From Ptychodera flava (Eukaryota; Hemichordata; Enteropneusta; Ptychoderidae), in the NCBI RefSeq assembly GCF_041260155.1, contig NW_027248372.1:446501-510500 (forward strand): a stretch of 64,000 bases of DNA, in the 5' to 3' direction. Position numbers and translations under genes: made by a program. Shown here piece after piece: positions 1-11,846 of this stretch. Below the pieces are notes generated by a model that was given only the letters and a program-made list of their open reading frames with translations, was not told the DNA's origin and did no database searches. The first letter of the stretch is position 1, and every line of letters starts with the position of its first letter.

Positions 1-1
1 A

Positions 2-1090
2 ACCTGCTTCAAATGCGGCAGATTCGGGCATATGAGCAAGGATTGTAGGGAAACGAAATGTTTCAAGTGTTTGGAGATGGGACATTCGGCCGTGAATTGT
101 AAGAACAGTATAAAGTGTACCATTTGTGGAGAAACGGGCCACGTTTATAGAAACTGTACTTTATCATTCGCCAGTAAAGTTTCGATGTCCAAGTCATGGA
201 CATCCGCGGCCTCTCAGCCACCTGAGGCTCCTCGTGGAGACATGCCATCCCAGGCGGCTGCGGAGGAAGGCGGAACAGAAAAAGTAGGTTCTGATGAAAA
301 AAATGACGACCAGGTGATTGGAAGTGATATGGAATGTAGTATTGATAAAGTTGATTCTGAGGGGCATAAATTAGATTCAGGCACAGATCCGGATGAGGAC
401 GTGGAACCTGCCACGTCACCGGGTGACCCAGATGACATTGCAACAGACTCAGTGGATACTCAGGTCACACCTGGTCAAAGAGAAAGGGCAGAAGTTGAAG
501 ATGTAAGTGATTTAGATTATAGTCCGAACACTGGCTCGCCCACCTCAAGCCAGGTGTCGGACACAGAACCTGACAACACTAGCGGTGACAAAATAGTTCA
601 CATGGAAGCTGGTTCTAGCTCGTTGCAAACAAAACGTCCTGCCCCTGACTGTTTCCTCAGACGACGACACTAAACGCCTCAAGCGATAGACTTGTTATTG
701 ACGAAAGTAGCTTTGACGAAGGGATTATTTCACCACACCCTGTCTACCCATCGGCCCAGAGTCCCTCAGGCTCCACCGGAAAGTCGAATGCTCGCAAGGT
801 TACTGACAAAATGCGCAATTGCAAACTCCACGATTTAAAGTCTATGGTCATTTCTTGTTTTTCAATATCAGGTAGGCAATGCGATTCAGAACTTGTTGGA
901 TGGGAAGCTGCAGTTAACCATTGTAGAGACAAGCATAAACTAACCAAAATTAGTCTTGCTTGCGTAGTAAACCAGAGATGCAAGAAACTCGGTAACTCAT
1001 CTGTTTGGCTGGACCATTTATGTAAGGCCCATCCATCCTTTGTGTCTGAGAAAGGGCTGCATTTTTTTTTATTCTTACTTCTCTTAAATT
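2..1090 (+). pseudogene. LINE ORF1 (zinc-knuckle nucleic-acid binding protein), 5'-truncated by window edge and frameshifted
   Basis: The open frame runs from base 2 to 673 and carries three consecutive CCHC zinc knuckles (C-x2-C-x4-H-x4-C) in the first 50 residues, followed by an acidic, Ser/Asp/Glu-rich low-complexity region. This is the layout of ORF1 proteins of L1/Tx1-type non-LTR retrotransposons, which bind element RNA. Comparison with the second copy at 4,120-4,565 shows that the reading frame shifts near base 650, just before a run of Asp codons, so the stop at 671-673 is secondary decay. ORF1-like sequence continues in another frame over about 811-1,080, including a Cys/His-containing stretch. 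The ORF2 start follows at 1,091. The 5' half lies outside the window. This copy cannot encode an intact protein. Confidence 0.75.
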
Positions 1091-1269
1091 ATGGTACGTT
1101 TTGTCCTTTCCTTGCTCCTTATGGTTTTTATTTGTTCACTTAATGTAAATGGACTGCAGAATGCTAGTAAACGTACTAGTGTGTTTCAGTTTCTTAGAGA
1201 CGACCTCAAGTATGATGTAGTTTTCTTACAAGAAACACATATTTCTTCTAGAAAGGAGGTGCAACTGTG
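1091..1269 (+). pseudogene. LINE ORF2, N-terminal endonuclease fragment
   Basis: An ATG at 1,091 opens a frame that reads through an N-terminal hydrophobic stretch into a SLNVNGL segment, then a DVVFLQETH segment. These are the first conserved blocks of the apurinic/apyrimidinic-like endonuclease domain of non-LTR retrotransposons, containing the catalytic Asn and Glu. The frame stops at 1,267-1,269. The endonuclease match ends around base 1,258, where unrelated DUF6589-like sequence begins, so the reverse transcriptase is missing. The same start region is found in the second copy at about 4,825-4,990. Confidence 0.7.
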
Positions 1270-1274
1270 AGCCA

Positions 1275-1956
1275 GTGAATGAAACAACTACAAGGCCAAA
1301 TAAGGACACAAACACATCCAAGAAGAAATCTGAAGATGACTGCATCTTTAATTACCATTGCAGTTATCTGAGGATGTCACTGTTGGATGCAGCACTCCGA
1401 GACAGCACCGGAGAAAATGATGGGGAGCGAAGACTCCGATACTGGAAATTTCTCCTTTTCAAGCTATACGGCCATACGAAATACAGCATAGAAGCAGTTA
1501 GACTTCTTGCTCAAGTGTATGCACTGTTGACACCGCGGATGGTAGCCAAACTTACATGGGACAGGACAGTTAATCTGAAGGGGGTGTTGGTAGAAACGTA
1601 GCAGATGACTTGGCCATGGACTTTTTGAACAAGGATGCCAAGGCAAGACTGCAGAAACTTTGTCCCAACATGACAGAAGCCTCAGTAAGGCGAATTGGTA
1701 CAACACTTAAAGCAGTGTCTGATGTGGAGAGAGCTTTTGACAATTAAGTGTACATACATACACCAACAAATCGGGGAACACACAAAAACTGATGATCAAT
1801 GCGATCTGGAGATTGTACTGAATGTACTAAATCAGGCAGGGTGCTTGACTTTGAACCTGGGAGATATCTGCAATTTTGTTTTCGAGGGAGGAGGTACGGA
1901 GCGCCCGCACACGACTGGGCTTTATAGTCTATCCCTCCAACAGAAGAATTTACCAT
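1275..1956 (+). pseudogene. DUF6589-like protein fragment, frameshifted
   Basis: Frame 1,275-1,601 contains a segment (KYSIEAVRLLAQVYALLTPR, then LTWDRTVN) characteristic of the C-terminal part of DUF6589 proteins, a family expanded in corals, molluscs and invertebrate deuterostomes. The match continues in another frame from about 1,587 to 1,747 (GRNVADDLAMDFLN, then PNMTEASVRR), so there is a frameshift near 1,585. A weak continuation, including a VFEGGGTERPHT-like stretch, may reach 1,956. The function of this family is not known to me; many members sit in repetitive DNA. No intact coding sequence remains. It abuts the broken LINE at about 1,260. Confidence 0.6.
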
Positions 1957-2839
1957 AAAGACTAGTTTTTAGGTAGGCTTCATAATTTTCAGTCCATGAT
2001 CCGTGGAAGTGTTTGTGTTCTGTCAACTTTTTGTCCGAAAATTAATGCAAGAAGGCATTCATATAGTCCGAAATTTGTAAAACTCTCCACCAGGAGAGGC
2101 GATATGGAAGCTCGAATTATTTAGAGAACATGAAAAACAATGAACTTGTATAACTATGACTTGAGGCCTGAAAATTCGACGTAATAACGATTTAAAGGAA
2201 CAATATAACAAACATACAGCATTCGAACTTGGGGATAAGATTTTGTGTTGTAACAAATTCGTGAGAAACAGATATGAAGATGAGAGTTTACCAAGTATTA
2301 TGAAATACAAACGCCACAGTGTTTAACTTGGAGCACATTTTTACAGTCGCTTTTTACACTTATCATTCCATTGGACGCAGTCGGGAATATTCGGATCTGG
2401 CGCCGGTGAAGCTGACACTGTAGCGCCACCTCATAGTCATACTCATTTTCACATGAAGGCTGAGGCTGAGGATGTAATCCAACTTTACGCTCTTCAGGTT
2501 TTAGGCCAGTATCCTGGCACAAAGGTTAACTGTTCTGCTGCGTCATTCCATAGAGTAGACTTATTAATACAAAAGGTAGTTATGGAAAAAAAAGTCTTTC
2601 ATCAAGAATTCTCCGCTTCAGTTGTTCTATCTACTGGTGACGTGTGCGAACGTAAACTGGTGTTCTTTTTCTGCCATAGGGGCCGCGTGGCCCGTTAAAA
2701 GGGTACCTTTTCCCCTTCTCTTTCGTGTTAAATCTATTTTATTTTATTTTTAGTGTTATTTGGTCCGAGGCCTGCACCTCGTAAAGTTAGGACTTTACTT
2801 TTGTCTTTTGAAGCTTCCGTTGAAGTTTAAGAAGTTGAG
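1957..2839. other. No recognised gene; probable LINE 5' UTR at the right end
   Basis: A frame of 81 codons starts at an ATG at 2,453 but I recognise nothing in it. From about 2,670 the sequence is GC-rich, then T-rich, and leads directly into ORF1-like coding sequence at 2,840, so it may be the 5' UTR of the LINE copy that follows. Confidence 0.3.
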
Positions 2840-3510
2840 AGATGTTGGTGTAGATGTTGAGACTCATTTGGAAGCTGTTCAGCGGCTTCCTGGTAATAAG
2901 TTCGACATCACCTTTCGGCAACAGTTTTTGAAGCGTATGTTTGCACAAAAAATGACAGGTTGTGAAGATGTTAGCATACATGCTTATGAGGATACTACTA
3001 TTGTCACAGCATTATACATTGACAATGAATTCGACGACAATTATGTGCGTCATGTGTTAAAATCAATATGGAGAAGTTCAAGCTTCCCGTAAATGTGTGT
3101 ACATGCGGACCATCCGTAAGTATTTAATGGCATCAGACAGTATCGTATGAAGTTGACTAGGAATATTCCTTCAGATGTTGTGTGTAGATGTTGCGACTCA
3201 CTTGGAAGCCGTTCAACAGCTTCCTGGTAACAAGTTTGATATTACTGTCCGTCAGCAGTTTTTGAAACTCAGGTTTGCTCAGAAATTATCATCAGGGTGT
3301 GAAGGGGCGTCTGTACATGCCTATGAAGATTCGACGATTATCACGGCCTTGTATATCGATAATGAATTCGACGACAATTATGTGCGTCATGTATTAAATC
3401 AATATGGGGAGGTCCAAGCTTCCTGTAAATGTGTGTATGCGGACCATCCGCAAGTATATAATGGCATCAGACAGTATCGTATGAAGTTGACTGGGAATAT
3501 TCCTTCGGAA
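2840..3510 (+). repeat. Tandem duplication of LINE ORF1 N-terminal segment (unit about 333 bp)
   Basis: Both units translate to THLEAVQ.LPGNKFDIT...RQQFLK and ALYIDNEFDDNYVRHVL, followed by a region encoding a YRMKLT-like stretch. They differ at many positions, so this is either an old tandem duplication or the junction of two separate insertions. Confidence 0.6.
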
Positions 3511-3825
3511 ATAAGAATTGGGAATATAAATGTGGGGTTGTCCTATGCAGGGCAACCTAAAACGAGTTTCAAATGCGGTAGATTGGTCACATGAGCAAAG
3601 ATTGTCGTGATATAAAATGTTTTCAAATGTTAGAGATTGGCATTCTGCCGAGAACTGCAAGAATGTCATAAAGTGCACCATTTGTGGGGAAACTGGTCAC
3701 GTGTTTAGCAATTTCCTTGTCAATCGAAAGTAAAAATCAAAAGTCTTGGACAATCGCGGCCTCCGAGCCACCTGCTGCTCCTCTTGGAGACGTAGGTTCT
3801 AATGACAAAAATGACCAGTTAATAA

Positions 3826-4037
3826 CATTCTTTTTTAGACTTACATTTTTAAATTAGATTGTTAGGCTGTGTTTGATTTTAATTTTTTTGTAATAATTTC
3901 AATTTTGTAGACAATTTTAAAATTGCTTTGTTCATTTACTTTTTTAAAGTGTATTTCAAGCGTCTCTGATCAGTGTTTTTATGTGGATTTAGACGCTATA
4001 GAAATAAATTATTATTATTATTATTATCATCATTATT

Positions 4038-4072
<35 letters not shown>

Positions 4073-4077
4073 CATTT
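3826..4077 (+). mobile_element. LINE 3'-tail insertion ending in ATT/GTT microsatellite, nested inside ORF1
   Basis: ORF1 sequence is interrupted between a segment ending near 3,822 and one resuming at about 4,080 (GSDMEC in the intact copy). The insert is A/T-rich, contains a GCTATAGAAATAAATTATT-type 3' end and finishes in an ATT/GTT trinucleotide run (about 4,007-4,072), which is typical of the 3' end of a 5'-truncated LINE. Confidence 0.55.
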
Positions 4078-5312
4078 CGGGAAGCGACATGGAATGTGGT
4101 ATATAAAGAAAATTCTTAGGTGGATATATTAGATTCCGGTACAGAACCTAATGAGGATGACAGACTTGCCACGTCACAAGCTGACCTCGATTACAAGGTA
4201 ATCGACTCATTGGATACTCAAATTACACCTGCTCAAAGACAAAGGAATGAAGTTGACGAAAGTGATATCAATTATAGTCCGAACACGGACTCGTCCATCT
4301 CTAGCCAGGTGTCTGACATGAACCTGACATTACAGGTGGTGATAAAGCAGTACATGTGGATCCTATAGCGCTATTGCTCTATAGCTCTTTGCCGACAAAA
4401 CGTCAAGACCCTGATTCTATTTCGTCTGATGATGACACGAAACGTCTCAATTTAGAGGACAAGGAATGTGATAGGCTTGTTAACGATGAAGATAACATTG
4501 ATGAGATATATTCCGCCGCATCCGGTTTATCCATCGGCCCAGAGTCCTTCCACGTGTCAATCTAATGCTCGCAAGGCGATTGATGGACGGAAACTTCATA
4601 ACTTATAGTCTCCGGTTATTCCATGTGGTTCGATATCTGGTAAGAAATGTGATACGAAGTTGGTTTGATGGGAAGCTGTAGTGAGTCATTGTAGAGATAA
4701 GCACAAATTATCAAAATCGGTTTAGCTTGTACAGTAATCATAGATGTAAGGGATCTAGTGACCCGTCTATTTGGCTTCAAGTTGGCCAAAGGGTTCCATG
4801 TTCTTTATTCTTTCTTCACTTAAATTATGGTACACTTTGCTCTCTTTTTCTGCTTTTGTTTTCTATTTGTTCACTCAACCTAAGCGGCCGTCAGGATGCT
4901 CGTCAACGAAGTTAGTAGTAGTGTTTTTCCGTATCTTTTATAGAGACCAAGCATGATGTGGTCTTTTTACAAGAAACTCGTATTTCTTCAAGTATAGAGG
5001 CCCGTCTAGCGGCTGTGGAATAAGGACTGGGGAGGGGAAGGTTTTTGGAGTATTGATTGAAATGTTAGTTGTTGGTTTGGAATACTGATTAAAAGAGGTG
5101 TCAATTGTTCTTTCGAAAATGTCAGGGTAGATGACGTGGCGAGAGTGATTGCTGGAACTCTGGAAATTGATGGCTCTCCTACGTGTGTAATGTTTATGCT
5201 CCGAATAACATCACTCAGCGGCCCCAGTGTTTTAGAAATCTTTCAACCCTTCATAGCAGGTTCCAGTCCTATTCTTTTAGATTTCAATTGCATGGAAAGC
5301 GTGTTGGATGTT

Positions 5313-5370
5313 TGCTTGTTTTGTTTTGTTTTGTTTTGTTTTGTTTTGTTTTGTTTTGTTTTGGGGGGGG
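5313..5370 (+). repeat. (GTTTT)n microsatellite followed by a G run
   Basis: About nine GTTTT units followed by a run of Gs, interrupting the endonuclease segment of the LINE ORF2 remnant. Confidence 0.9.
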
Positions 5371-5704
5371 TATGGCTAGTAATTCTCGCTTTATTGGTGG
5401 TAAAGAACTTGCTAAAATTTGTTCTGATTTTAATCTCTGTGACGTGTTTCTGGTACAAAATCCCGCGAAAAATCACGTAAGATTTTGGCAGATTTTTATT
5501 ACACCAGGGATAAGTTCACTTTATAATGATTAATGTGTGGGAGCCAACATCCACTCTCTAGCGAGACTGCTTGAGGATGAGAAACAATCGCGTCAATTTT
5601 TTTCAAGGAGAGAAACGGGGGCTCGCAGTAAATTAACTACAAAGCTGATTGATGATAATGGCACTGTTTACTCTGATCAAACAGACATTATTTGAACATT
5701 ACTG

Positions 5705-5899
5705 TAGCTGCAAAATTGTAGCGCTACGGTGAGCCGGTAGGTGATTTTTGGTTTTTGCGACCTCGATCGCCATTAGCTAATGGCGAGCAGCGAGTAGCTA
5801 CTGGCGAATGAGGTCGCAAAAACCTACTGGCGAGCGAGGTCGCAAAAAGTAACCAAAAATCACCGACCGCCTCACCGTAGCGCTACAATTTTGCAGCTA
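5705..5899. mobile_element. Foldback MITE, 195 bp, near-complete palindrome
   Basis: The ends are perfect inverted repeats of at least 29 bp (starting TAGCTGCAAAATTG and ending in its complement). Inner parts also pair, including two GACCTCG-type blocks and a GCTAATGGCGAG core. A TA dinucleotide at each outer end is compatible with a TA target duplication. It directly follows the truncated LINE. Confidence 0.8.
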
Positions 5900-6878
5900 A
5901 AAATTAGTTAATAAGTAGAATTTGTGTACTCACATCACAAGAGCTATTGGAAAGTGCAGAGTCTTTTCGTATTGGAATATTAGTGATTATCCACATCATC
6001 CATAAGTGTACCGGCGACTTGCAGGAGACTTGCTTGTAGAACTGCACAGAATTGACCTGCACAGAATTGAAGTCCACGTGGCGCTCAGAAAGCTCGATGC
6101 ATGCACATACAACTGGCTGGCGTGTTGCAGCACGGTGTCAGTGTCCGCTTTATGTGTGATACTGGCTGGTTCAAATACAGCTTTCTTTGTTACTTTGCTA
6201 GGCTGAGTACGCAAGGTGATCCTTCAGCTGGATGTGATAGGCGTGAGCACCAAATTTCAGGAACACTGTCTTTTATACGTCAAACACCATGTGCACAAAC
6301 AACATATGATAATAGTTGAGAAGCAAGGTGCACACACCCTAACATGCAAATGATCGACGGAGTACAATCACCTGTTATCGGTATAATACAATTATCTTTG
6401 GGTACAATATCATCGCTGAGTACAACCACTTGTCATCCATAAATTAAAACAATTTGACCTTTGGTTTCCAAGCAAACCGAGACTTGGTTAAAGTCGGTGA
6501 ATTTCTAAAAATAAAATCATTTGCAGTATTTTCTCATGTGTCTCTCCTTTTTTCATACAAACGTATTTGGAATTTGGCAGCCCAGACCACAGGTCGATTA
6601 GGCATTATATTGTGATGATTTTTCTATTATTATCATAACAAATGATTATGAATATTAATAAATTATTAATATGAATGTTACAGAATATTAAAACTTTTTT
6701 ACAAACAATGTCGTCTACTTTGTGTAAATGTCGTCTGGAAACTCCATTGTGATAATTATGATTATTAATAAATTACGATTATGATTAATAAAATCATATT
6801 TTAAACATTGTAATCTGCTTACCCACCCTCTGGAAACCCTTTATAGTTTCACAATCTATGTCAAAATATACAAGTGAC

Positions 6879-6944
6879 ACCATTGCCAAGGTTCAGTCTA
6901 CGGCGAGAGTTACCATTGCCCAGGTTCAGTCTACGGCGAGAGTT
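6879..6944 (+). repeat. 33 bp tandem duplication
   Basis: Two adjacent 33 bp units (6,879-6,911 and 6,912-6,944) differ at a single position. They lie immediately upstream of the tRNA-like segment. Confidence 0.85.
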
Positions 6945-7110
6945 CGAGTGGTTCTGTCTGTGGCCTCTCAGCTAGGCGACTGATGCCGTATGTTGTGGGT
7001 TCGAATCCGATTGAAAACTATCCGTAATTACTACACAGTGTATATAATGAGAAGGTAGCCAGCTCCACTCGAAAGTAAACTGAATACCCATGAATTACCT
7101 CCGTTTTCTT
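6945..7110 (+). mobile_element. tRNA-derived SINE-like element
   Basis: A TGGCCTCTCAGCTAGG segment resembles a polymerase III A box and is followed, about 40 bp later, by GGGTTCGAATCCGAT, a good B box. Downstream sequence (TGAATTACC...) is related to that following a similar B box at 57,950-58,010. The surrounding stem structure does not make a convincing tRNA, so a SINE head is the better call. Confidence 0.4.
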
Positions 7111-8212
7111 CACTTCTGCATGTTGATTCTCAAAATTTCTCCCGGTGTTGGCAAGTCCATAAATCAGCCATCAAATCTACCCAGTTTTGACCACTTAGAC
7201 GGAAAATTTGTGAAGTTTGGGGCTAAGAGAAGGTATATATTGTCAAAGAAATGATGCAGTCTTCACGCAATCGACAGCATCCGGGATCTTTTAGGGCCGT
7301 TTGCGAAATTTGAATGTAGCTGCCAAGCGGGACCGAGGGCGGAGTCAATGACGAAAGACACCTCTGAAGCAGCACATTTGGGTTTGATGTACACAAATCA
7401 TTGCATATTAGGGCAACGGCGCACCGTGCACTTTTGCTTGATTCAGCGGGAGTCGAGACGCGACACACGTGCACAAATGAAGCTGCAGTATTCGTTCATA
7501 CACAAATAAATTGACACTTCCTCACCGTAACGGTATGTCAGACATTCTTTGCCAAAGTTTGGGCTGTAACAGACGAGGATGTTCTAACGATGTAGACCAA
7601 GAAGTTCAAAATAACAATGGGATTATTCCTGGTGACTGCGACGAAAGTTGACATACAGTATTACAAATGCAACAAGCAGTGTCAGCGTCCAGCTCTCGTT
7701 GAATCGGGCAGCACAGTTGATCACAGTTGCTGTCATCCCAAGTCTGGATTATTTCAAACTGCTTGTTTACTGGTACGCCTGTAACTTCACTGTACCAAGA
7801 CAAGCATGCGATGGTCGACGCATCGGTACAAAATGAGACAAATCTATTTTTAGTATGCCAAAACAGCCAGGGCTATAGTTCTTATGTAAATTTACGAAAA
7901 AATTGTTACTTTTTCTTGTGATTTGAACTCTTGACCCATTTTCTGTATCTGCTGCTAGGAGGTCGCAAGTTTAGTGTTTTCGTTGTATGTGAATAGCGAA
8001 GCGTAAATGCAATGATGATGAACGTAATGCGTATGTTATCGTAGGATACTGTGTGCGTCTGTTGTCAACGTAATCCAAACTTATAAAAATGCTCGATCTC
8101 GGGCGCTGAATTTCCGGCGTTCGATTTCTATGTCCGTTTTCTGCATTTTGGGCTTAAAAGTGACGAAAATATCCAAACAAGACAACAAAGACACACAAGT
8201 TGATATAATGTA

Positions 8213-8341
8213 ATAGCCATAACCCCCTTCGCAGTCGGGTATACACTCGATTTTGGTACAATTCGCTCCAGATAGCACTCGCCTCTATATGTCGCGCATT
8301 GTACCAAAATCTCGTGTATACCCTCCTGCGGCGGGGTTATT
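8213..8341. repeat. Foldback inverted repeat with arms of about 46 bp
   Basis: Arms 8,213-8,265 and 8,296-8,341 are inverted copies of each other, sharing GGGTATACAC and GATTTTGGTACAAT, separated by a loop of about 30 bp. Probably a small MITE. Confidence 0.65.
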
Positions 8342-8403
8342 GCTTAATTATTTATCGCATTGCAACACCACCTAGAACTATTAGGCTATAGTACAATGGT
8401 GTG

Positions 8404-8449
8404 TATATACGTATGTATGTATGTATGTATGTATGTATGTATGTATGTA

Positions 8450-8480
<31 letters not shown>

Positions 8481-8570
8481 ATGTATGTATGTATGTATGT
8501 ATGTATGTATGCATGCATGCATGCATGTATGTATGTATGTATGTATGTATGTATGTATGCATGTATGCAT
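8404..8570 (+). repeat. (TATG)n microsatellite with TGTG and CATG interruptions
   Basis: Long tetranucleotide run. The open frames over it on both strands are repeat artefacts. Confidence 0.95.
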
Positions 8571-9779
8571 ATAGAATCTTTCAAGATATATTAAGTCGAT
8601 CCAAAGAAAACGTTGACTAGGTTTGGATGTACATATATATATTTATCTTTATTATATGTTATAACATTACATAAGAGGAAGAAGCTAAATATAATATTCA
8701 GAAATTACAATATTCGAGGGAAATATTTCAGCTTTTTTCAAGGGAGGAGAGAGACATAAGAAACAAGTAATAATTTCCTACCCAAAATTCTTAAAGGTTG
8801 AAAAATTATCAGAGTGCTCTTTTGAACTTTTGCATTGATAGTTGATATTTCAGTATTCTTAAATCCAATTATATTTTTTTCCTCAGAAATACTATGTTTT
8901 ACATCAACGTATTTATTCCCTGTGAAATGTTTTATCCCATGAATATTTTTCAAAGGAATCACACAGTTTACATTCGGTTTAAGATGAAGGAGAATGCAGG
9001 CATTCAATTACGTGGTAGGCCGATATTTAGTACTTTGGATATAAATTTTTGTCGAAATTTTATACACTCACCTACCAGACACAACAAAGTACACTAGTTA
9101 CGTTTTAACCCTTTCACAGCCAATATGCCACTGACTCTTCCTTCTGATACAACCATCAGTCGAATCTTCACAATTTGGTTCGTCATTTTGACCTATTCCT
9201 GATCTGAAAGTGCTCTGCAGTATTACAAACTTACAGAGCCTATCTACGGAAGTCTCGTGAGAATACCTGTGATTTGTCTGTTTCTTTTATGCTTTAATAT
9301 TTTAGCAATCTGTGAACCTATACAGCAAGAATGTAAATACTGTGGCTTGCTAAAACACCACGATGCACTGCGGATCATTCCACTCCGACCAGCTGGCATG
9401 TGGTTCTGAAATTACAAGTGGCTATACCCACACGTTGTACTTTGAAGTTAACGATTTCTTTCCCTATAGATGGAAGTTATCTCAAAGACTGCGACCACCA
9501 TACAAAAATACAGCCTGCATAGCTCCTTCGATGTCGTCCATTGGAAAATATATGATATATTGAATACCAGGATGTGTGCCCTTTGAACTTTCAGAAAAAC
9601 AGGTTGCATTGGAAGTTGCTTCTTGTGTGTCTACGACTGTAATTGCTCTTGGACAGACTAAAATTCAAATACGATTACATACTCTCGTTGGTTTGAAATA
9701 TGAAGACATATATATTGCCCTGACATTAGTTATTGGAGTACACTGGTTTGCATTGCAAGTTGCTTTCTTTCCGTCAATA

Positions 9780-9860
9780 TTTGAACAATCTCTATGACAA
9801 TCAACGTTTGAACAATCTCTATAACAATCAATATTTGAACAATCTCAATAAAAACCTACA
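9780..9860 (+). repeat. 27 bp unit repeated three times
   Basis: Units begin at 9,780, 9,807 and 9,834 with TTTGAACAATCTC and differ by a few bases. Confidence 0.8.
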
Positions 9861-11846
9861 AACACGAAATACAATTGCATACTTTGTACTTTGCGCTATG
9901 AATGCGTAAACCTGGTCAATGATATGTGGCATGCAAAAGACATGTGCCTAAAAAGAAAAGAATGAAAATCGATGTATGGAAACATCTGATTTGTAATATC
10001 ATGATACACCGTGTGCTACAACTGTTACCCTTGCATCGTTATAAGATGATTTTTGTTCCATTAAAGAATTTAAATACTGAACTATTTTATTTTGTATTGT
10101 TGACTGAGATAACAGAAATGATGCCGCTGGTGTCCTTATTTCTCTTTACCCTTAACTTATTCTGTTTAATCCCCTCCCCTTGAATAATTGCAGTTCACTG
10201 TCCAGCTGACAACTGTTACGGTGAAAGTCTAGGACTTTCCGAGTCCTGTAAAACTTTTGGGGACTTGCGCCCTCTAAGTTGGGAAATTAGAGATTCTATT
10301 GTTTACACCTGTGTGTCGACATCGGCTTGTAGGATGAGCTCTGTTGTATCGTGAAGTATGCATTGTATATTTTACATGATTTTTGGACATTTGATGGATA
10401 AGTTACGTAATCTGGAAGAGTATACTTCAATGTCATGGGCCACGGACTCAAGAGAAATAATTCTGCAAACTTTAAATGCGTCATATTTGCGCAGAAAACA
10501 ATCTGATATAGGCATTGTCAAATTTACAGGATTTGACAGAAAAGGGAAATCGTTCTGCAGAGATTACCGCCAAAAAACTGATCAAAACTGATATTGTAAA
10601 ACTTTCTGTCATCCCTACATGTTTTAAATAATTGACTCGCTAGAAACAATGAATCTTTGATTACGAAGCAGAGATGTATCTGTTCCATACATTTTGGCAG
10701 TAGCTAGATCTCCATGTGGTACAAGAATTAAAAATTCAAGATTCAAAACCTTAAAAGGAATAATATACAAAAATGTAGAGTCTATCATCTACCAAAATAT
10801 AAAATATGAATAATTACATAAATTCGAAGCTGTGTATGTCTAGAAATATAACATCTTCACGAATATATAATTATGTATAGACTTGTATAAACATTAAGCT
10901 TATGGAATGAGTTTATCAAATTTGTCCCAAAAGACTGTCATTTTCACGCAATCGTCTTCTTTTTCAAGCAGAGTGTTTCGGATTGAATTGTTTTGCATTG
11001 ATTTTGTAGCTATTGTGATAAGACAATTCAAAGCACAGGATTGGTCCTGGCTTGGGCTGAAATGTGACAACACTGAATTTTCATATGCCAGACAAAACTA
11101 ATAGCTGGATTTTGCATTTAAACTACTCAGAGTAAGAAAAAACATTGGATTGTCCCAGTTTTGATTTAAATTTAAACAAACTAAATTAAACCTGTGCATG
11201 GGATATAAAGGGTTGCATTTGCACTGAAAATGTGACACCATTGTCACTGAGTTAAACTTTATAGATGAGAGTATCGTAAGAAACTGGTCCCCGTAAAGAT
11301 CCTACACACTTGCATAAATAAAGCACAATGATGATACTAACATCCAGCTAACCCCAAGCCATGCAACAACCCTGTGATACCACTGCAGAATGTTGGAAAG
11401 AACGGGTTGTACCACACTCTGCTGTGAGGTGCATATTTCCGTGGATCAGCCTGGTTTTTGGCAAATCCAGTTGCTGTGTGCAGAGTTCGCCCGTGCACGT
11501 TCATGAGAGCAAATGCAAACATACAGGCGATTCCTGTATTATTTCACAAGTACTTTTAGATTTAGCACAGACACGAAGTGAAGACCATGGTTTGAGACCC
11601 AAGGAAAACTATTTATACTGACACAATGAGGATACTTATTTATGATAAAAGATCCTATTCAAACTATGTTGTGACTATACGAAACACACAAATACGACAA
11701 GATATCTTGCGTGAGTGAAAATCAACATCTCTGATGGACAAAGCAAATATGCCTCCTCGTTCTTTTACAAACTAGTCGAAAACTAGTTTTTGTCAGTTAA
11801 TCTATACCTGCAGAAATTTCGCTTGGGCTTTTTGCCAACATATTTA

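Larger units (their letters stand above)
2840..5690 (+). mobile_element. Second L1/Tx1-like LINE copy: ORF1 and endonuclease part of ORF2, degenerate, no reverse transcriptase
   Basis: ORF1 N-terminal sequence appears twice in a row (about 2,840-3,172 and 3,173-3,510); both halves include the block ALYIDNEFDDNYVRHVL. Degenerate zinc knuckles follow at about 3,565-3,720, then an insertion at about 3,826-4,077, then the acidic ORF1 tail (4,120-4,565) aligned with the first copy. ORF2 starts near 4,826, with endonuclease blocks to about 5,290 interrupted by a GTTTT microsatellite and by stop codons. More ORF2-like sequence (KELAKICSDFNLCDV; LLEDEKQSRQFF) runs to 5,690. No reverse transcriptase motif is visible before the foldback at 5,705. 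This copy is dead. Confidence 0.7.
5900..11846. other. Intergenic region downstream of the pappalysin gene; repeats only
   Basis: No frame here has recognisable protein similarity. It contains a tRNA-like SINE segment (6,879-7,130), a foldback (8,213-8,341), a TATG microsatellite (8,404-8,570) and a 27 bp triplicate (9,780-9,860). A/T-rich stretches at 6,600-6,830 have no visible structure. I could not identify a clear poly(A) signal for the minus-strand pappalysin gene below 11,847. Confidence 0.5.

Noticed and set aside
6945..7020. Functional tRNA gene
   Set aside because: A good B box but no convincing acceptor or anticodon stem, so a SINE-like remnant is more likely.
8404..8570. CRISPR-like regular spacing in tetranucleotide and minisatellite arrays
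   Set aside because: Simple repeats without spacers, in eukaryotic DNA.
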